From the NCBI RefSeq assembly GCF_035762065.1, contig NZ_DASTPW010000004.1:1-64000 (forward strand): a stretch of DNA of 64,000 nucleotides. The letters run 5' to 3'. The notes under the pieces were generated by a model. That model worked only from the letters and a program-made list of their open reading frames with translations, made no database searches and was not told the DNA's origin. The stretch is from Methylibium sp035762065. GTDB lineage: Bacteria > Pseudomonadota > Gammaproteobacteria > Burkholderiales > Burkholderiaceae_C. This document shows positions 23,967-32,560 of this stretch, in pieces. The stretch's first letter is position 1, and every line of letters starts with the position of its first letter. A program made the translations under genes and the position numbers.

Positions 23967-24030
23967 CGCCGTTGCATTGAACGGTTCCGAGCCTGGCCGT
24001 CATCGCGACGGTTGCAACGCTCCTCGGAAC
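23961..24030 (-). ncRNA. SAH riboswitch (ahcY leader aptamer)
   Basis: Reading the minus strand from 24030, the leader contains CCGAGGAGCGTTGCAAC, then CCAGGCTCGG, then TGCAACGGCGCTCACC. These are the conserved blocks of the S-adenosylhomocysteine aptamer, with CCGAG/CTCGG and GCGTTGCA/TGCAACGGCGC helices and the expected pseudoknotted order. SAH riboswitches are known upstream of ahcY and metF in beta- and gammaproteobacteria and turn expression on when SAH accumulates. It lies 90 nt upstream of the ahcY start, just behind a TAGAAT -10-like box. Confidence 0.92.
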
Positions 24031-24037
24031 GGGCCGC

Positions 24038-24043
24038 ATTCTA
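24038..24043 (-). promoter_or_regulatory. -10-like box for the ahcY operon
   Basis: Minus-strand TAGAAT lies 7 nt before the first aptamer base, so the transcript would begin essentially at the riboswitch. No strong -35 is visible. Confidence 0.5.
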
Positions 24044-24076
24044 GCGGCGTGGTCTCGGCCGAACGATCGAAAAGGC

Positions 24077-25300
24077 ATGATCGCCGGTGTGACTTCACCC
24101 GATCCCGCCCTCTCCGCCAACCCACCCGAGGCGGCCGCCGGGGTGATGGCGGTGCTGCGGCTCGCGGCCGCGCTGGCGCTAGGCTCGGCCGTGTCGCTGG
24201 GTCTCGCGCGCTTTTCCTACGCGCTGCTGCTGCCGCCGATGCGCGCCGATCTCGGCTGGAGCTACCTGCTCGCCGGCACGATGAACACGATCAACGCGGC
24301 CGGCTATCTGGTGGGCGCCTTGGCGATGCCGCGCCTGCTCGCGCGCTTCGAGCCGCGCAGCCTGCTGCTCGCGGGCTCCGTGGGCGCGGCGGTGGCGCTG
24401 GCACTGCACGGGCTGGTCAATGGCGATGCGGTCCTGCTGGCGCTGCGCTTCGTGGCCGGGCTTGCCAGCGCGGCCACCTTCGTCGCGGGCGGCCTGATGG
24501 CCGCGCAGCTGACGCAAGGCCCTGCATCGGTGCAACCGGGGCTGGTGCTCGGCATCTACTACGGCGGCACCGGGCTCGGGATCGTGGTCTCGGCGCTGCT
24601 GGTGCCGTGGTTCGTCGCGCACGGCGCGGTGCATGCGTGGCAAGGCGCGTGGCTGGCGCTGGCAGCGGCTGCGGCGCTGGCGACCGGCCTGATGGCGCGC
24701 GAGACCCGCCGGCGTCACGGCCGCGCGCCGGTTCCCGCCGGCCGTGCGGCCTTCCGCTGGCGCAGCCTCGGCTGGGGCCTCGCCGGCTACCTGATGTTCG
24801 GCCTCGGCTACATCGGCTACATGACCTTCGTCGTGACGCTGCTGCGCGAGCAGGGCCTGCCGGGCGCGCTGATCACCGGCTTCTACGTGCTGCTCGGGCT
24901 CGGCGTCGTCGCCTCGTCTTGGCTCTGGGCCGGGCTGCTGCAGCGTCATCGCGGCGGGCGGCCGATGGCGCTGCTCAACGCGCTGCTGGCTGCGGCGACG
25001 CTGCTGCCGGTGCTGAGCGCGCATCCAGTCGCGGTGTTCGTCTCCGGCGCGCTCTTCGGCGGCGTCTTCCTGTCGGTGGTCGCCTCGACGACCGCGCTGG
25101 TGCGCCACAACCTGCCGGCCGCCGCCTGGCCGGCCGGCATCGCGGCCTTCACGATCGTCTTCGCGGCCGGGCAGATCGTTGGGCCGAGCCTCGTCGGCTG
25201 GGTCGCCGACGGCGCCGGCGGCCTCGCGCGCGGCTTCGCGGTGTCGGCCGCGGTGCTCGCGGCCGGGGCGCTGTTCGCGTCGCGCCAGCGCGCGCTCTAG
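24077..25300 (+). CDS. MFS transporter, YbfB/YjiJ family
   Basis: This inner-membrane secondary transporter has 407 residues and about 12 predicted helices; the substrate is unknown. N-terminal GLARFSYALLLPPMRADLGWSY is characteristic of the YbfB/YjiJ subfamily, and the cytoplasmic loop between helices 6 and 7 is short and basic (RETRRRHGR). It is divergent from the riboswitch-controlled ahcY operon and convergent with the GGDEF/EAL gene. Its TAG stop and that of the opposite gene share the palindrome CTAG. Confidence 0.88.
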   Translation: MIAGVTSPDPALSANPPEAAAGVMAVLRLAAALALGSAVSLGLARFSYALLLPPMRADLGWSYLLAGTMNTINAAGYLVGALAMPRLLARFEPRSLLLAGSVGAAVALALHGLVNGDAVLLALRFVAGLASAATFVAGGLMAAQLTQGPASVQPGLVLGIYYGGTGLGIVVSALLVPWFVAHGAVHAWQGAWLALAAAAALATGLMARETRRRHGRAPVPAGRAAFRWRSLGWGLAGYLMFGLGYIGYMTFVVTLLREQGLPGALITGFYVLLGLGVVASSWLWAGLLQRHRGGRPMALLNALLAAATLLPVLSAHPVAVFVSGALFGGVFLSVVASTTALVRHNLPAAAWPAGIAAFTIVFAAGQIVGPSLVGWVADGAGGLARGFAVSAAVLAAGALFASRQRAL

Positions 25301-28300
25301 GCCGCGCTGCGCGCGGCGGCGGGCGCGCCCATCAGCGCGATCGCCCGCTCGATCTCGACCGGCTTGCTGAAGTAGTAGCCCTGGTACTCGTCGCAGCCCA
25401 TCTGCTGCAGCGCCTGCAGCTGCTCGGGCGTCTCGACGCCCTCGGCCACCACGCCCAGCCCCAGCGAATGCGCCATTGCGACGATCGCGCGGGTGATCGC
25501 CAGATCGCTGGCGTCGCCCGGGATGTCCTTGACGAAGCTGCGGTCGATCTTCACGCACTGCACCGGGAAGCGCTTCAGGTAAGTGAGCGACGAATAGCCG
25601 GTGCCGAAGTCGTCGAGCGCGAACTGCAGTCCCATGCGGCGCAGCGCCTCGATCACGCCGCGCGCCTGCTCGGGCTGGCGGATCAGCGCGCTCTCGGTGA
25701 TCTCGAACTGGATCGCCTCCGGATCGGCGCCGCTGCGCTCCAGCAGCGCCTGCACCTCGTCGGTCAGGCCCTTGCTCGCGATCTGCATCGCCGAAAGGTT
25801 GATCGCGACGGTGATCCTGCGCCCGCAGGCTTCGGCGAAGCGCCCTGACGCCTCGAAGGCCATCTCCATGACTTGGCGGCCGAGCGGCACGATGAGGCCG
25901 GAGTCCTCGGCGACGCCGATGAAGTCACCCGGCATCACCATGCCCAGCTGCGGGTGATGCCAGCGCACCAGCGCCTCCACGCCGTGCACCTTGCCGCTTC
26001 TCACGTCCACCTTCGGCTGGTAGTGCAGCACGAACTCGCGGCGCGCCAGCGCGCGGCGCAGCAGCGCCTGCAGCGCGAAGCGCTCGGCGGTGTGGATGTT
26101 GTCGGCCTCGGCGAAGAAGCCGTAGCCGTTGCGGCCCTGCTGCTTGGCGCGGTACATCGCGATGTCGGCGTGCTTGAGCAGGCTGTCGCTCGAATCGCCG
26201 TCGCGCGGATAGACCGCGATGCCGATGCTGGCCGACAGCACGTGCTCCTGGTCGTCGACGTTCATCGGCAGCGCCAGGCCCTGCAGGATGCGCTGCGCGA
26301 TCGCGGCGGCCGCCTCGGCGCTCGCGATCTCGTCGACCAGCACGAAGAACTCGTCGCCGCCCATGCGCGCGACGCGGTCGCAGCCGCGCACCGCCTGCTG
26401 CAGCCGCTGCGCCGTCTCGCACAGCACCGCGTCGCCGACGCCGTGCCCGAAGGTGTCGTTGATGATCTTGAAGCGGTCGAGATCGACGAACAGCGTCGCG
26501 AGCATCCCGCCGTTGCGCTCGGTGCGCGCGATCGCATGGCCGAGCAGCTCCTTGAACATCGCGCGGTTGGGCAGGCCGGTCAGCGTGTCGTGCTGCGCCA
26601 GGTGGCGGATGCGCGCGGCCTGGCGGTCGTTGTCGATGGCCACCGCCGTCAGGTCCGAGTACTCGTGGACCATCTGCAGCACGTGCGGGCTCGGCGGGCC
26701 GGTGCGCGGCATCGCGAGGTAGATCACGCCCATCAGCTGGCCGGTGCGGCTGAGCAGCGGCCAGGCGCCGACCGAGCGCGCGCCGAGCTGGTCGCGTACC
26801 GCGCGTACCGCCGGCGTCGTCGCGTCAAGCGCAACGTCTTCGATCACCGCCGGCATCCGCTCGAAGGCCGCGCGCGCCATCACCGAAGGGCTGTCCGCCG
26901 AGATGCGGCGGATGTCGTCGGTCTCCAGCGCCTCGGTCGGCACGCTGGGCGAGAACGCGGCCACGAAGGTCTCGCCGGCCTCGTCGGCAACATAGACGCA
27001 GCACTGCACCTCGGGCGCGTTGCGCTCGATCGCGCCGGCCACCTGCAGCAGCACGGCCGACAGCGGCTCGCGCCCCGCGATCATCGACAGCACCGTCTGC
27101 TGGCTCGCCTGCAGGCGCTCGAACCGCTTGCGCTCGCCGATGTCGCGCAACACCACCTGGCGCGCCGCGATGCCGTGGAACTCGGTCGTGCTGGCGACCA
27201 GCTCGCATTCGACCCACGAGCCGTCGGCATGGCGCAGCCGCACCTCGGCGGTGACCTCGCGGTTCGCGCCTTCCCGCGTGCGCAGGCTCGCCAGGCGCTG
27301 CTTGTGGGCGGCGAGATCGTCGGGGTGCATCAGCTCCTCGCAGTCGAGGCCGATCAGCGCGTTCGCGTCCTCGGCGCCGATCATCGAGCGCAGCTTGCGA
27401 TTGACCAGCACGATGACGCCGTCGGTGTGCACCAGCATGCCCTCGGGCGAATGCTCGACCAGGCGCTCGTAGCGGCCGGCCGCGTCGATCAGTTCCTGCC
27501 GCTGGCGATGCAGCGTCGTCAGGTCGCGCACCATCACCATCAGCCGGCCGCGTTCCAGCGGGGTGAACACCAGCTCGACGGGCAGCTCGGCGCCGTCGCG
27601 CCGGCGCGCCCAGCTCTCGATGCGGCGCAGAGGGGGCGGGCCGGTGCCGGTGCCGGCCGCGGCGGCGGCCTGCATCTGCGCCACGCGCTCGGCGCGCAGG
27701 CGTTCGGGCGTGCCGTCGTCGAGCAGGTGCGGCGCGGTGGGCGCCGCGGCGCCGCGCCAGCCGAGCAGCGCATGCGCCGCCGGGTTCGCCTCGACGACGC
27801 GGCCGTCGGCCTCGACGATCAGCATGCCGTCCAGCGACGCCGCCATCGCGGTGCGGAACTGGCGGTGCGCTTCGTCGAACTGGCGCTGCGTCTCGGCCTG
27901 CTCGCGGCGGATCGCGAGGTGGTCCAGGGCCTTCGACACGTCGCTGCCCATGCCCTGCAGCAGGCTGCACATCGCCGGGTCGAAGCAGCCGGCTTCGCGC
28001 GCATAGACCATCAGCACGCCGATCGGCGCGCCGCGCTCGAACAGCGGGAAGCAGCCGATGCTCAGCAGCTGCGCGCCCAGCGCGAGGCCGAAGCGGCCGC
28101 TGCGGGCATGGTCGTCGCGCAGGTCGTCCAGCGTGATCAGCCGGCCTTCGCGCAGCACGCGGCCGATCAGGCCGTCGCCGGGCTGGCGCCAGGTGCGGTA
28201 GGTGGCGCAGACGCGGTCCGGGTAGTCGGCCGGCGTGCCGGCGCGCGCGCCCACGCGGATCGCGTGCGCCCGCACGTCGTCGGCCAGCGCCACCCAGGCC

Positions 28301-28872
28301 AGCGCGAAGCCGCCGTGCAGCACCGCGACCTCGCACAGTGCGTTCAGCAGCGTCGCCCGCTCGGCCGAGTTGGCGATCGTGCGGTTCACCGCGCCCTGCA
28401 TCGCGTAGAGGTCGCGCGTGCGCAGCGCCTCGCGGCGTTCGCTCTCGCGCTCGGTCTCGTCGAACAGCACGCCCGAGATGCGCGTGCTGCGGCCGTGTTC
28501 ATCCCAGGCGGTGACGTCGCCGCGCAGCGCGATCCAGTGCCACCGCGCCTCGCCGTCGCGCGGGTCGCTGCGCAGGCGCATCAGCGCCTCGTGCAGGCCC
28601 GGGCCGCGGGCGCCGTCGCGCGTGCGGCCCTTGAGCGTTGCGATGATCGAAGCGCGCAGCGCGGCGCGGTCGGCCGGCTCGACGCGGGCGATCAGCTCGG
28701 CGCCGGTGCGCACGTCGCGCAGCAGGCCCGGCGCCAGGAACTCCTGCGCTTCCTCGCCGAACTGGAGCCGGTCGTCGTGCTGCGTCCACGAGAAACTGAC
28801 CTGCCGCGCGCAGCGCAGCGCCAGCCGCTGCAAGGCGGCCGGGTCGTCGGCTCGGAAGCTTTCAGCGTCCAT
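25297..28872 (-). CDS. Multi-sensor PAS/GAF diguanylate cyclase-phosphodiesterase (GGDEF-EAL)
   Basis: This 1191-residue soluble signalling protein makes and/or degrades cyclic-di-GMP. Order: PAS-like (about 20-140), GAF (160-310), two PAS (335-600), GAF (610-745), GGDEF (770-930), EAL (940-1185). The GGDEF site is intact (RMGGDEFFVLVDE) and an RxxD inhibitory site (RGCD) lies five residues before it. The EAL domain keeps HGVEALVRW, ITESALIR, DDFGTGYSSL, KIDRSFV and AEGVETPEQ, so both activities look possible. No membrane helices or His-kinase are seen. It lies alone on its strand, starting 160 bp from prfC. Confidence 0.93.
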   Translation of the reverse strand: MDAESFRADDPAALQRLALRCARQVSFSWTQHDDRLQFGEEAQEFLAPGLLRDVRTGAELIARVEPADRAALRASIIATLKGRTRDGARGPGLHEALMRLRSDPRDGEARWHWIALRGDVTAWDEHGRSTRISGVLFDETERESERREALRTRDLYAMQGAVNRTIANSAERATLLNALCEVAVLHGGFALAWVALADDVRAHAIRVGARAGTPADYPDRVCATYRTWRQPGDGLIGRVLREGRLITLDDLRDDHARSGRFGLALGAQLLSIGCFPLFERGAPIGVLMVYAREAGCFDPAMCSLLQGMGSDVSKALDHLAIRREQAETQRQFDEAHRQFRTAMAASLDGMLIVEADGRVVEANPAAHALLGWRGAAAPTAPHLLDDGTPERLRAERVAQMQAAAAAGTGTGPPPLRRIESWARRRDGAELPVELVFTPLERGRLMVMVRDLTTLHRQRQELIDAAGRYERLVEHSPEGMLVHTDGVIVLVNRKLRSMIGAEDANALIGLDCEELMHPDDLAAHKQRLASLRTREGANREVTAEVRLRHADGSWVECELVASTTEFHGIAARQVVLRDIGERKRFERLQASQQTVLSMIAGREPLSAVLLQVAGAIERNAPEVQCCVYVADEAGETFVAAFSPSVPTEALETDDIRRISADSPSVMARAAFERMPAVIEDVALDATTPAVRAVRDQLGARSVGAWPLLSRTGQLMGVIYLAMPRTGPPSPHVLQMVHEYSDLTAVAIDNDRQAARIRHLAQHDTLTGLPNRAMFKELLGHAIARTERNGGMLATLFVDLDRFKIINDTFGHGVGDAVLCETAQRLQQAVRGCDRVARMGGDEFFVLVDEIASAEAAAAIAQRILQGLALPMNVDDQEHVLSASIGIAVYPRDGDSSDSLLKHADIAMYRAKQQGRNGYGFFAEADNIHTAERFALQALLRRALARREFVLHYQPKVDVRSGKVHGVEALVRWHHPQLGMVMPGDFIGVAEDSGLIVPLGRQVMEMAFEASGRFAEACGRRITVAINLSAMQIASKGLTDEVQALLERSGADPEAIQFEITESALIRQPEQARGVIEALRRMGLQFALDDFGTGYSSLTYLKRFPVQCVKIDRSFVKDIPGDASDLAITRAIVAMAHSLGLGVVAEGVETPEQLQALQQMGCDEYQGYYFSKPVEIERAIALMGAPAAARSAA

Positions 28873-29032
28873 GGCTTGACGTTTCGGGTGCCGCGGCGCC
28901 GACTTGAGCCTGCCGCGGCCGCGGTGTGACCTGCATCACGAAGCCGGCCGCCGAAGCCGCCCGGCGACAATCCGCGCCCGCCGCTCGTCCGCTTTCGCCG
29001 CCGTCGCCTTCACCGGCGCGCGGCCCCCCGCC

Positions 29033-30685
29033 GTGTCCACCCCGCTCGAACTCCGCACCCTCGACACCGAAGTCCGCCGCCGGCGCAGCTTCGCGATCAT
29101 TTCGCACCCCGACGCCGGCAAGACCACGCTGACCGAAAAGCTGCTGCTCTTTTCCGGCGCGATCCACATCGCAGGCTCGGTGAAGGCGCGCAAGGCGAGC
29201 CGGCACGCGACCAGCGACTGGATGGAGATCGAGAAGCAGCGCGGCATCTCGGTGGCCAGCTCGGTGATGCAGATGCTCTACCGCGACTGCGTCATCAACC
29301 TGCTCGACACCCCGGGCCACAAGGACTTCTCCGAGGACACCTACCGCGTGCTGACGGCGGTCGATTCGGCGCTGATGGTCATCGACGCGGCCAACGGCGT
29401 GGAGCCGCAGACGCGCCGGCTGATCGAGGTCTGCCGCCAGCGCGGCACACCGATCATGACCTTCGTCAACAAGATGGACCGCGAGGGCAAGGAGCCGCTC
29501 GCCCTGCTCGACGAGATCGAGCAGGAGCTGGGCATGCCCTGCGTGCCGATGACCTGGCCGGTCGGGCAGGGCAAGGCTTTCGCCGGCATCGTCGACCTGC
29601 GGCGCCAGCGAATGCGGCTGTTCAAGGCCGGGGCCGACAAGCGCGTCGAGGACGCCGACGAGATCGTCGCGCTGAACGAGGTCGAGACGCTGCGCGCGCG
29701 CTTCGGAGGCGACTTCGAAGCGGCGGAGCAGACGATCGAGCTGCTCGACGGCGCCGCGCCGGCCTTCGATGCCGCCGCCTTCGTCGCCGCAAAGCAGACG
29801 CCGGTGTTCTTCGGCTCGGGCGTCAACAACTTCGGCGTGCAGGAGGTGCTCGATGCGCTGGTGGATCTCGCGCCGCCGCCGGCTGCGCGGCACGTGACCC
29901 GCAGCGAAGGCGAGGTCGAAGTGCCGCCGGCGAGCGCCGGCTTCTCCGGCGTTGTCTTCAAGGTGCAGGCCAACATGGACCCGTCGCACCGCGACCGCAT
30001 CGCCTTCGTGCGCGTCAATTCCGGCCGCTACGCCGGCGGCATGAAGCTGCGCGTGCAGCGCACCGCGAAGGAGCTGCGGCCCACCTCGGTGGTCACCTTC
30101 CTGTCGCAGCGCCGCGAGGCCGTCGAGGAGGCCTATGCCGGCGACATCATCGGCTTCACCACCCACGGCGGCGTGCAGCTCGGCGACACCATCACCGACG
30201 CCGACGCGCCGGCGAACTTCGGCAGCTACACCGGCCTGCCGTTCTTCGCGCCGGAGCTGTTCCAGACCGTCGAGCTCGCGAACCCGATGAAGAGCAAGCA
30301 GCTGCAGCAGGGGCTGATGCAGCTCGGCGAGGAAGGCGCGATCCAGGTGTTTCGCCCGACGGTGGGCGGCGCGATGCTGCTCGGCGCGGTCGGACAACTC
30401 CAGTTCGAGGTGGTCGCGCACCGCTTGAAGGCCGAGTACGGCGTCGAGGCACGCCTGGGCGCAAGCCGCTTCCACGGCGCCCGCTGGGTCACCTGCGACG
30501 ACGCCGTGGCGATGCGCAAGTTCACCGACGAGGCCGCGTCCAAGCTCGCGCTCGACGCGGCCGACACGCTCGCCTACCTGATGACCTCCCCCTACGACCT
30601 GCGGCTCACGCAGGAACGGCATCCGAAGGTCGTCTTCCACCCGCTGCGGGAGCACGCCGGGCTGGCGCTGCAGTCGGCCGCCTGA
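29033..30685 (+). CDS. prfC: Peptide chain release factor 3
   Basis: GTPase that recycles RF1/RF2 from the ribosome. It has 550 residues with G1 SHPDAGKTTLTEK at about residues 25-37, switch I RGISVASSVM, G3 DTPGHKDFSEDTYR and G4 NKMD. The C-terminal RF3 domain contains QLQFEVVAHRLKAEYG. There is no ATG at the expected site, so I use the GTG at 29033, which gives MSTPLELRTLDTEV as in relatives. A GACAAT box at 28966 is the likely -10. Confidence 0.95.
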   Translation: MSTPLELRTLDTEVRRRRSFAIISHPDAGKTTLTEKLLLFSGAIHIAGSVKARKASRHATSDWMEIEKQRGISVASSVMQMLYRDCVINLLDTPGHKDFSEDTYRVLTAVDSALMVIDAANGVEPQTRRLIEVCRQRGTPIMTFVNKMDREGKEPLALLDEIEQELGMPCVPMTWPVGQGKAFAGIVDLRRQRMRLFKAGADKRVEDADEIVALNEVETLRARFGGDFEAAEQTIELLDGAAPAFDAAAFVAAKQTPVFFGSGVNNFGVQEVLDALVDLAPPPAARHVTRSEGEVEVPPASAGFSGVVFKVQANMDPSHRDRIAFVRVNSGRYAGGMKLRVQRTAKELRPTSVVTFLSQRREAVEEAYAGDIIGFTTHGGVQLGDTITDADAPANFGSYTGLPFFAPELFQTVELANPMKSKQLQQGLMQLGEEGAIQVFRPTVGGAMLLGAVGQLQFEVVAHRLKAEYGVEARLGASRFHGARWVTCDDAVAMRKFTDEAASKLALDAADTLAYLMTSPYDLRLTQERHPKVVFHPLREHAGLALQSAA

Positions 30686-30797
30686 AGCGCCGCGCGGCCG
30701 CAAGCGTGACTTGCGCCGTGCTTGCGTCGCCAGGCCGGCGGCGCCGCCGCGTGCGGGCGCAACACTTGCTGCTTTCCAGCCGTACCGGAGTTGCCCG

Positions 30798-31679
30798 ATG
30801 CACCGTCTGCTCGCCCTCGCCCCGCTGTTGTGCTTGATGCCGGGCCTCGCCGCCGCCGGGCCGGTGCTCGAACGCATCCGCAGCAGCGGCACGCTGACGA
30901 TCGCGCACCGCGAGTCGTCGCAGCCGTTCTCGTATCTCGACGCCGACAAGCGGCCGGTCGGCTACGCGCTCGACCTCTGCGAGCGCCTCGCCGACGCCGT
31001 GAGGCGCAAGCTCGCGCTGAAGTCGCTGAACCTGCAGTACACGCTGGTCACCCCGGCCGACCGCATCGCGACGATCGCCGAAGGCAGGGCCGATCTCGAA
31101 TGCGGCTCGACGACCAACAACGCCGAACGCCGGCAGCAGGTGGCCTTCACCGTGCCGCACTACATCACCGGCACGCGCTACCTGGTGCGAGCCGAGAGCG
31201 ACATCGCCGACCTCGCCGGCTTCGCGAACCGCAAGCTCGTCAGCACCAAGGGCACGACGCCGCTGAAGGCGGTGACCGCGGCCAACAGCGACCGCCTGCT
31301 GAAGATCGCGATCGCCGAGGTGCCCGACCACGCGAAGGGCATCGAGATGGTCGAGAAAAGGGAGGCCGACGGCTTCGCGATGGACGACGTGCTGCTCTAC
31401 GGCCTGGCCGCGGGGCGGCCGGATCCCGCGGCGTTCAAGGTGGTTGGCAAGTTCCTGACGATCGAGCCGCTGGCGATCATGCTGTCGAAGGACGACGCCG
31501 AGTTCAAGAAGGTCGTCGACGACGAGATGAAGCGCCTGATCCTCAGCCGCGAGGCCCATGCGCTCTACGAGCGCTGGTTCATGAAGCCGATCCCGCCGAG
31601 GAACGTCGCGATCAACCTGCCGATGAGCTACTTCCTGAAGGACTTCTGGAAGTACCCGACGGACCACGTGCCGTTCTAG
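30798..31679 (+). CDS. Amino-acid ABC transporter substrate-binding protein (GltI-like)
   Basis: This periplasmic solute-binding protein of family 3 has 293 residues. The signal peptide is at residues 1-20 (cleavage after GLAAA), followed by SGTLTIAHRESSQPFSYLD, FVxYALDLCE-type dicarboxylate-site segments, and ADLECGSTTNNAERRQQVAF, the typical GltI pattern for glutamate/aspartate. No permease or ATPase genes are adjacent, so it must work with a transporter encoded elsewhere or as an orphan sensor or binder. Two GC-rich hairpins follow (31685-31722). Confidence 0.85.
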   Translation: MHRLLALAPLLCLMPGLAAAGPVLERIRSSGTLTIAHRESSQPFSYLDADKRPVGYALDLCERLADAVRRKLALKSLNLQYTLVTPADRIATIAEGRADLECGSTTNNAERRQQVAFTVPHYITGTRYLVRAESDIADLAGFANRKLVSTKGTTPLKAVTAANSDRLLKIAIAEVPDHAKGIEMVEKREADGFAMDDVLLYGLAAGRPDPAAFKVVGKFLTIEPLAIMLSKDDAEFKKVVDDEMKRLILSREAHALYERWFMKPIPPRNVAINLPMSYFLKDFWKYPTDHVPF

Positions 31680-31684
31680 CGTCA

Positions 31685-31722
31685 CTGCCGGCGGCAGCGC
31701 GTCGCGGCGCCGAGGCGCCGCG
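31685..31722 (+). terminator. Two GC-rich hairpins after the binding-protein gene
   Basis: CTGCC-GGC-GGCAG (31685-31697) and CGCGGCGCC-GA-GGCGCCGCG (31703-31722) lie 6-40 bases after the stop codon. There is no run of T, so termination would be weak or Rho-dependent. Confidence 0.35.
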
Positions 31723-31792
31723 CAGATCGCCGGCGTGAACCGGCATTGCAGAATCCAAACGCCCCGCGCCCTTCCTTTCGGAGACCCCGAGC

Positions 31793-32539
31793 ATGTCCGA
31801 GATCCCGACGCTGCAGACCCCACCCGCCACCGCGCGCATCCACTTCATCGGCGGCGAGAAAGGCGGCGTCGGCAAGTCGATGGTCTCGCGGCTGATCGCG
31901 CAGTACTTCATCGATCACGACATCCCCTTCATCGGCTTCGACACCGACCGCTCGCACAGCTCGCTGATGCGCTTCTACATGGGCTATGCGTCGCCGGTGC
32001 TGGTGGATCGCTACGAGGCGCTCGACGCGATCATCGAAGCGGCGATCGACAAGCCCGAGCGCCGCGTGCTGGTCGATCTAGCCGCCCAGACGCACGAGCC
32101 GCTGACGCGCTGGATCGAGGACTCGGGCGTGCTCGATCTGGCCGACGTCTCCGGCGTCGCCATCCACTACTGGCACGTGATGGACGCCGGCCGCGATTCG
32201 GTCGATCTGCTCAAGCGCGTGCTCGACCGCTTCGGCGCGCGGCTGCGCTACGTGCTGGTGCGCAACCAGCTGCGCGGCGATGACTTCGGCCAGCTGGAGC
32301 GCTCGGGCGAGCAGGAGCGCGCGCTGGCGCTGGGCGCCCGGGTCGTCGACGTGAAGCGCCTGCACGATGCGGTGGTGCAGAAGATCGACGCCACCAACGC
32401 GAGCTTCTGGTCGGCCAAGAACGGCGGTGGCAGCCTCATCGGCCCGGAGGGCGGCGCCGGTCTCGGCCTGATGGAGAAGCAGCGGCTCAAGCTGTGGCTG
32501 GGCCACGTGCAGAGCGAGTTCGCGAAGCTCGGGCTCTGA
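31793..32539 (+). CDS. ParA/MinD-like P-loop ATPase, orphan
   Basis: This 248-residue protein of the SIMIBI class has a deviant Walker A, GGEKGGVGKSMVSRLIAQ, near residue 20. A DTDRSHSSL segment lies at the switch I position and VLVDLAAQTHE at Walker B. No ParB, parS-like repeat or replication gene is nearby, and Walker B lacks the common DxPP. Similar chromosomal orphans are often labelled mobilisation or CobQ/MinD-like proteins without experimental support. Its cellular cargo is unknown. A CAGAAT box is at 31747. Confidence 0.7.
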   Translation: MSEIPTLQTPPATARIHFIGGEKGGVGKSMVSRLIAQYFIDHDIPFIGFDTDRSHSSLMRFYMGYASPVLVDRYEALDAIIEAAIDKPERRVLVDLAAQTHEPLTRWIEDSGVLDLADVSGVAIHYWHVMDAGRDSVDLLKRVLDRFGARLRYVLVRNQLRGDDFGQLERSGEQERALALGARVVDVKRLHDAVVQKIDATNASFWSAKNGGGSLIGPEGGAGLGLMEKQRLKLWLGHVQSEFAKLGL

Positions 32540-32560
32540 GCCGCCGCCGTCGCGGCGGCG

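Noticed and set aside
25873..28929. Plus-strand open frame of about 1018 codons opposite the GGDEF/EAL gene
   Set aside because: Pure shadow of the real gene; no family motifs and composition typical of antisense frames.
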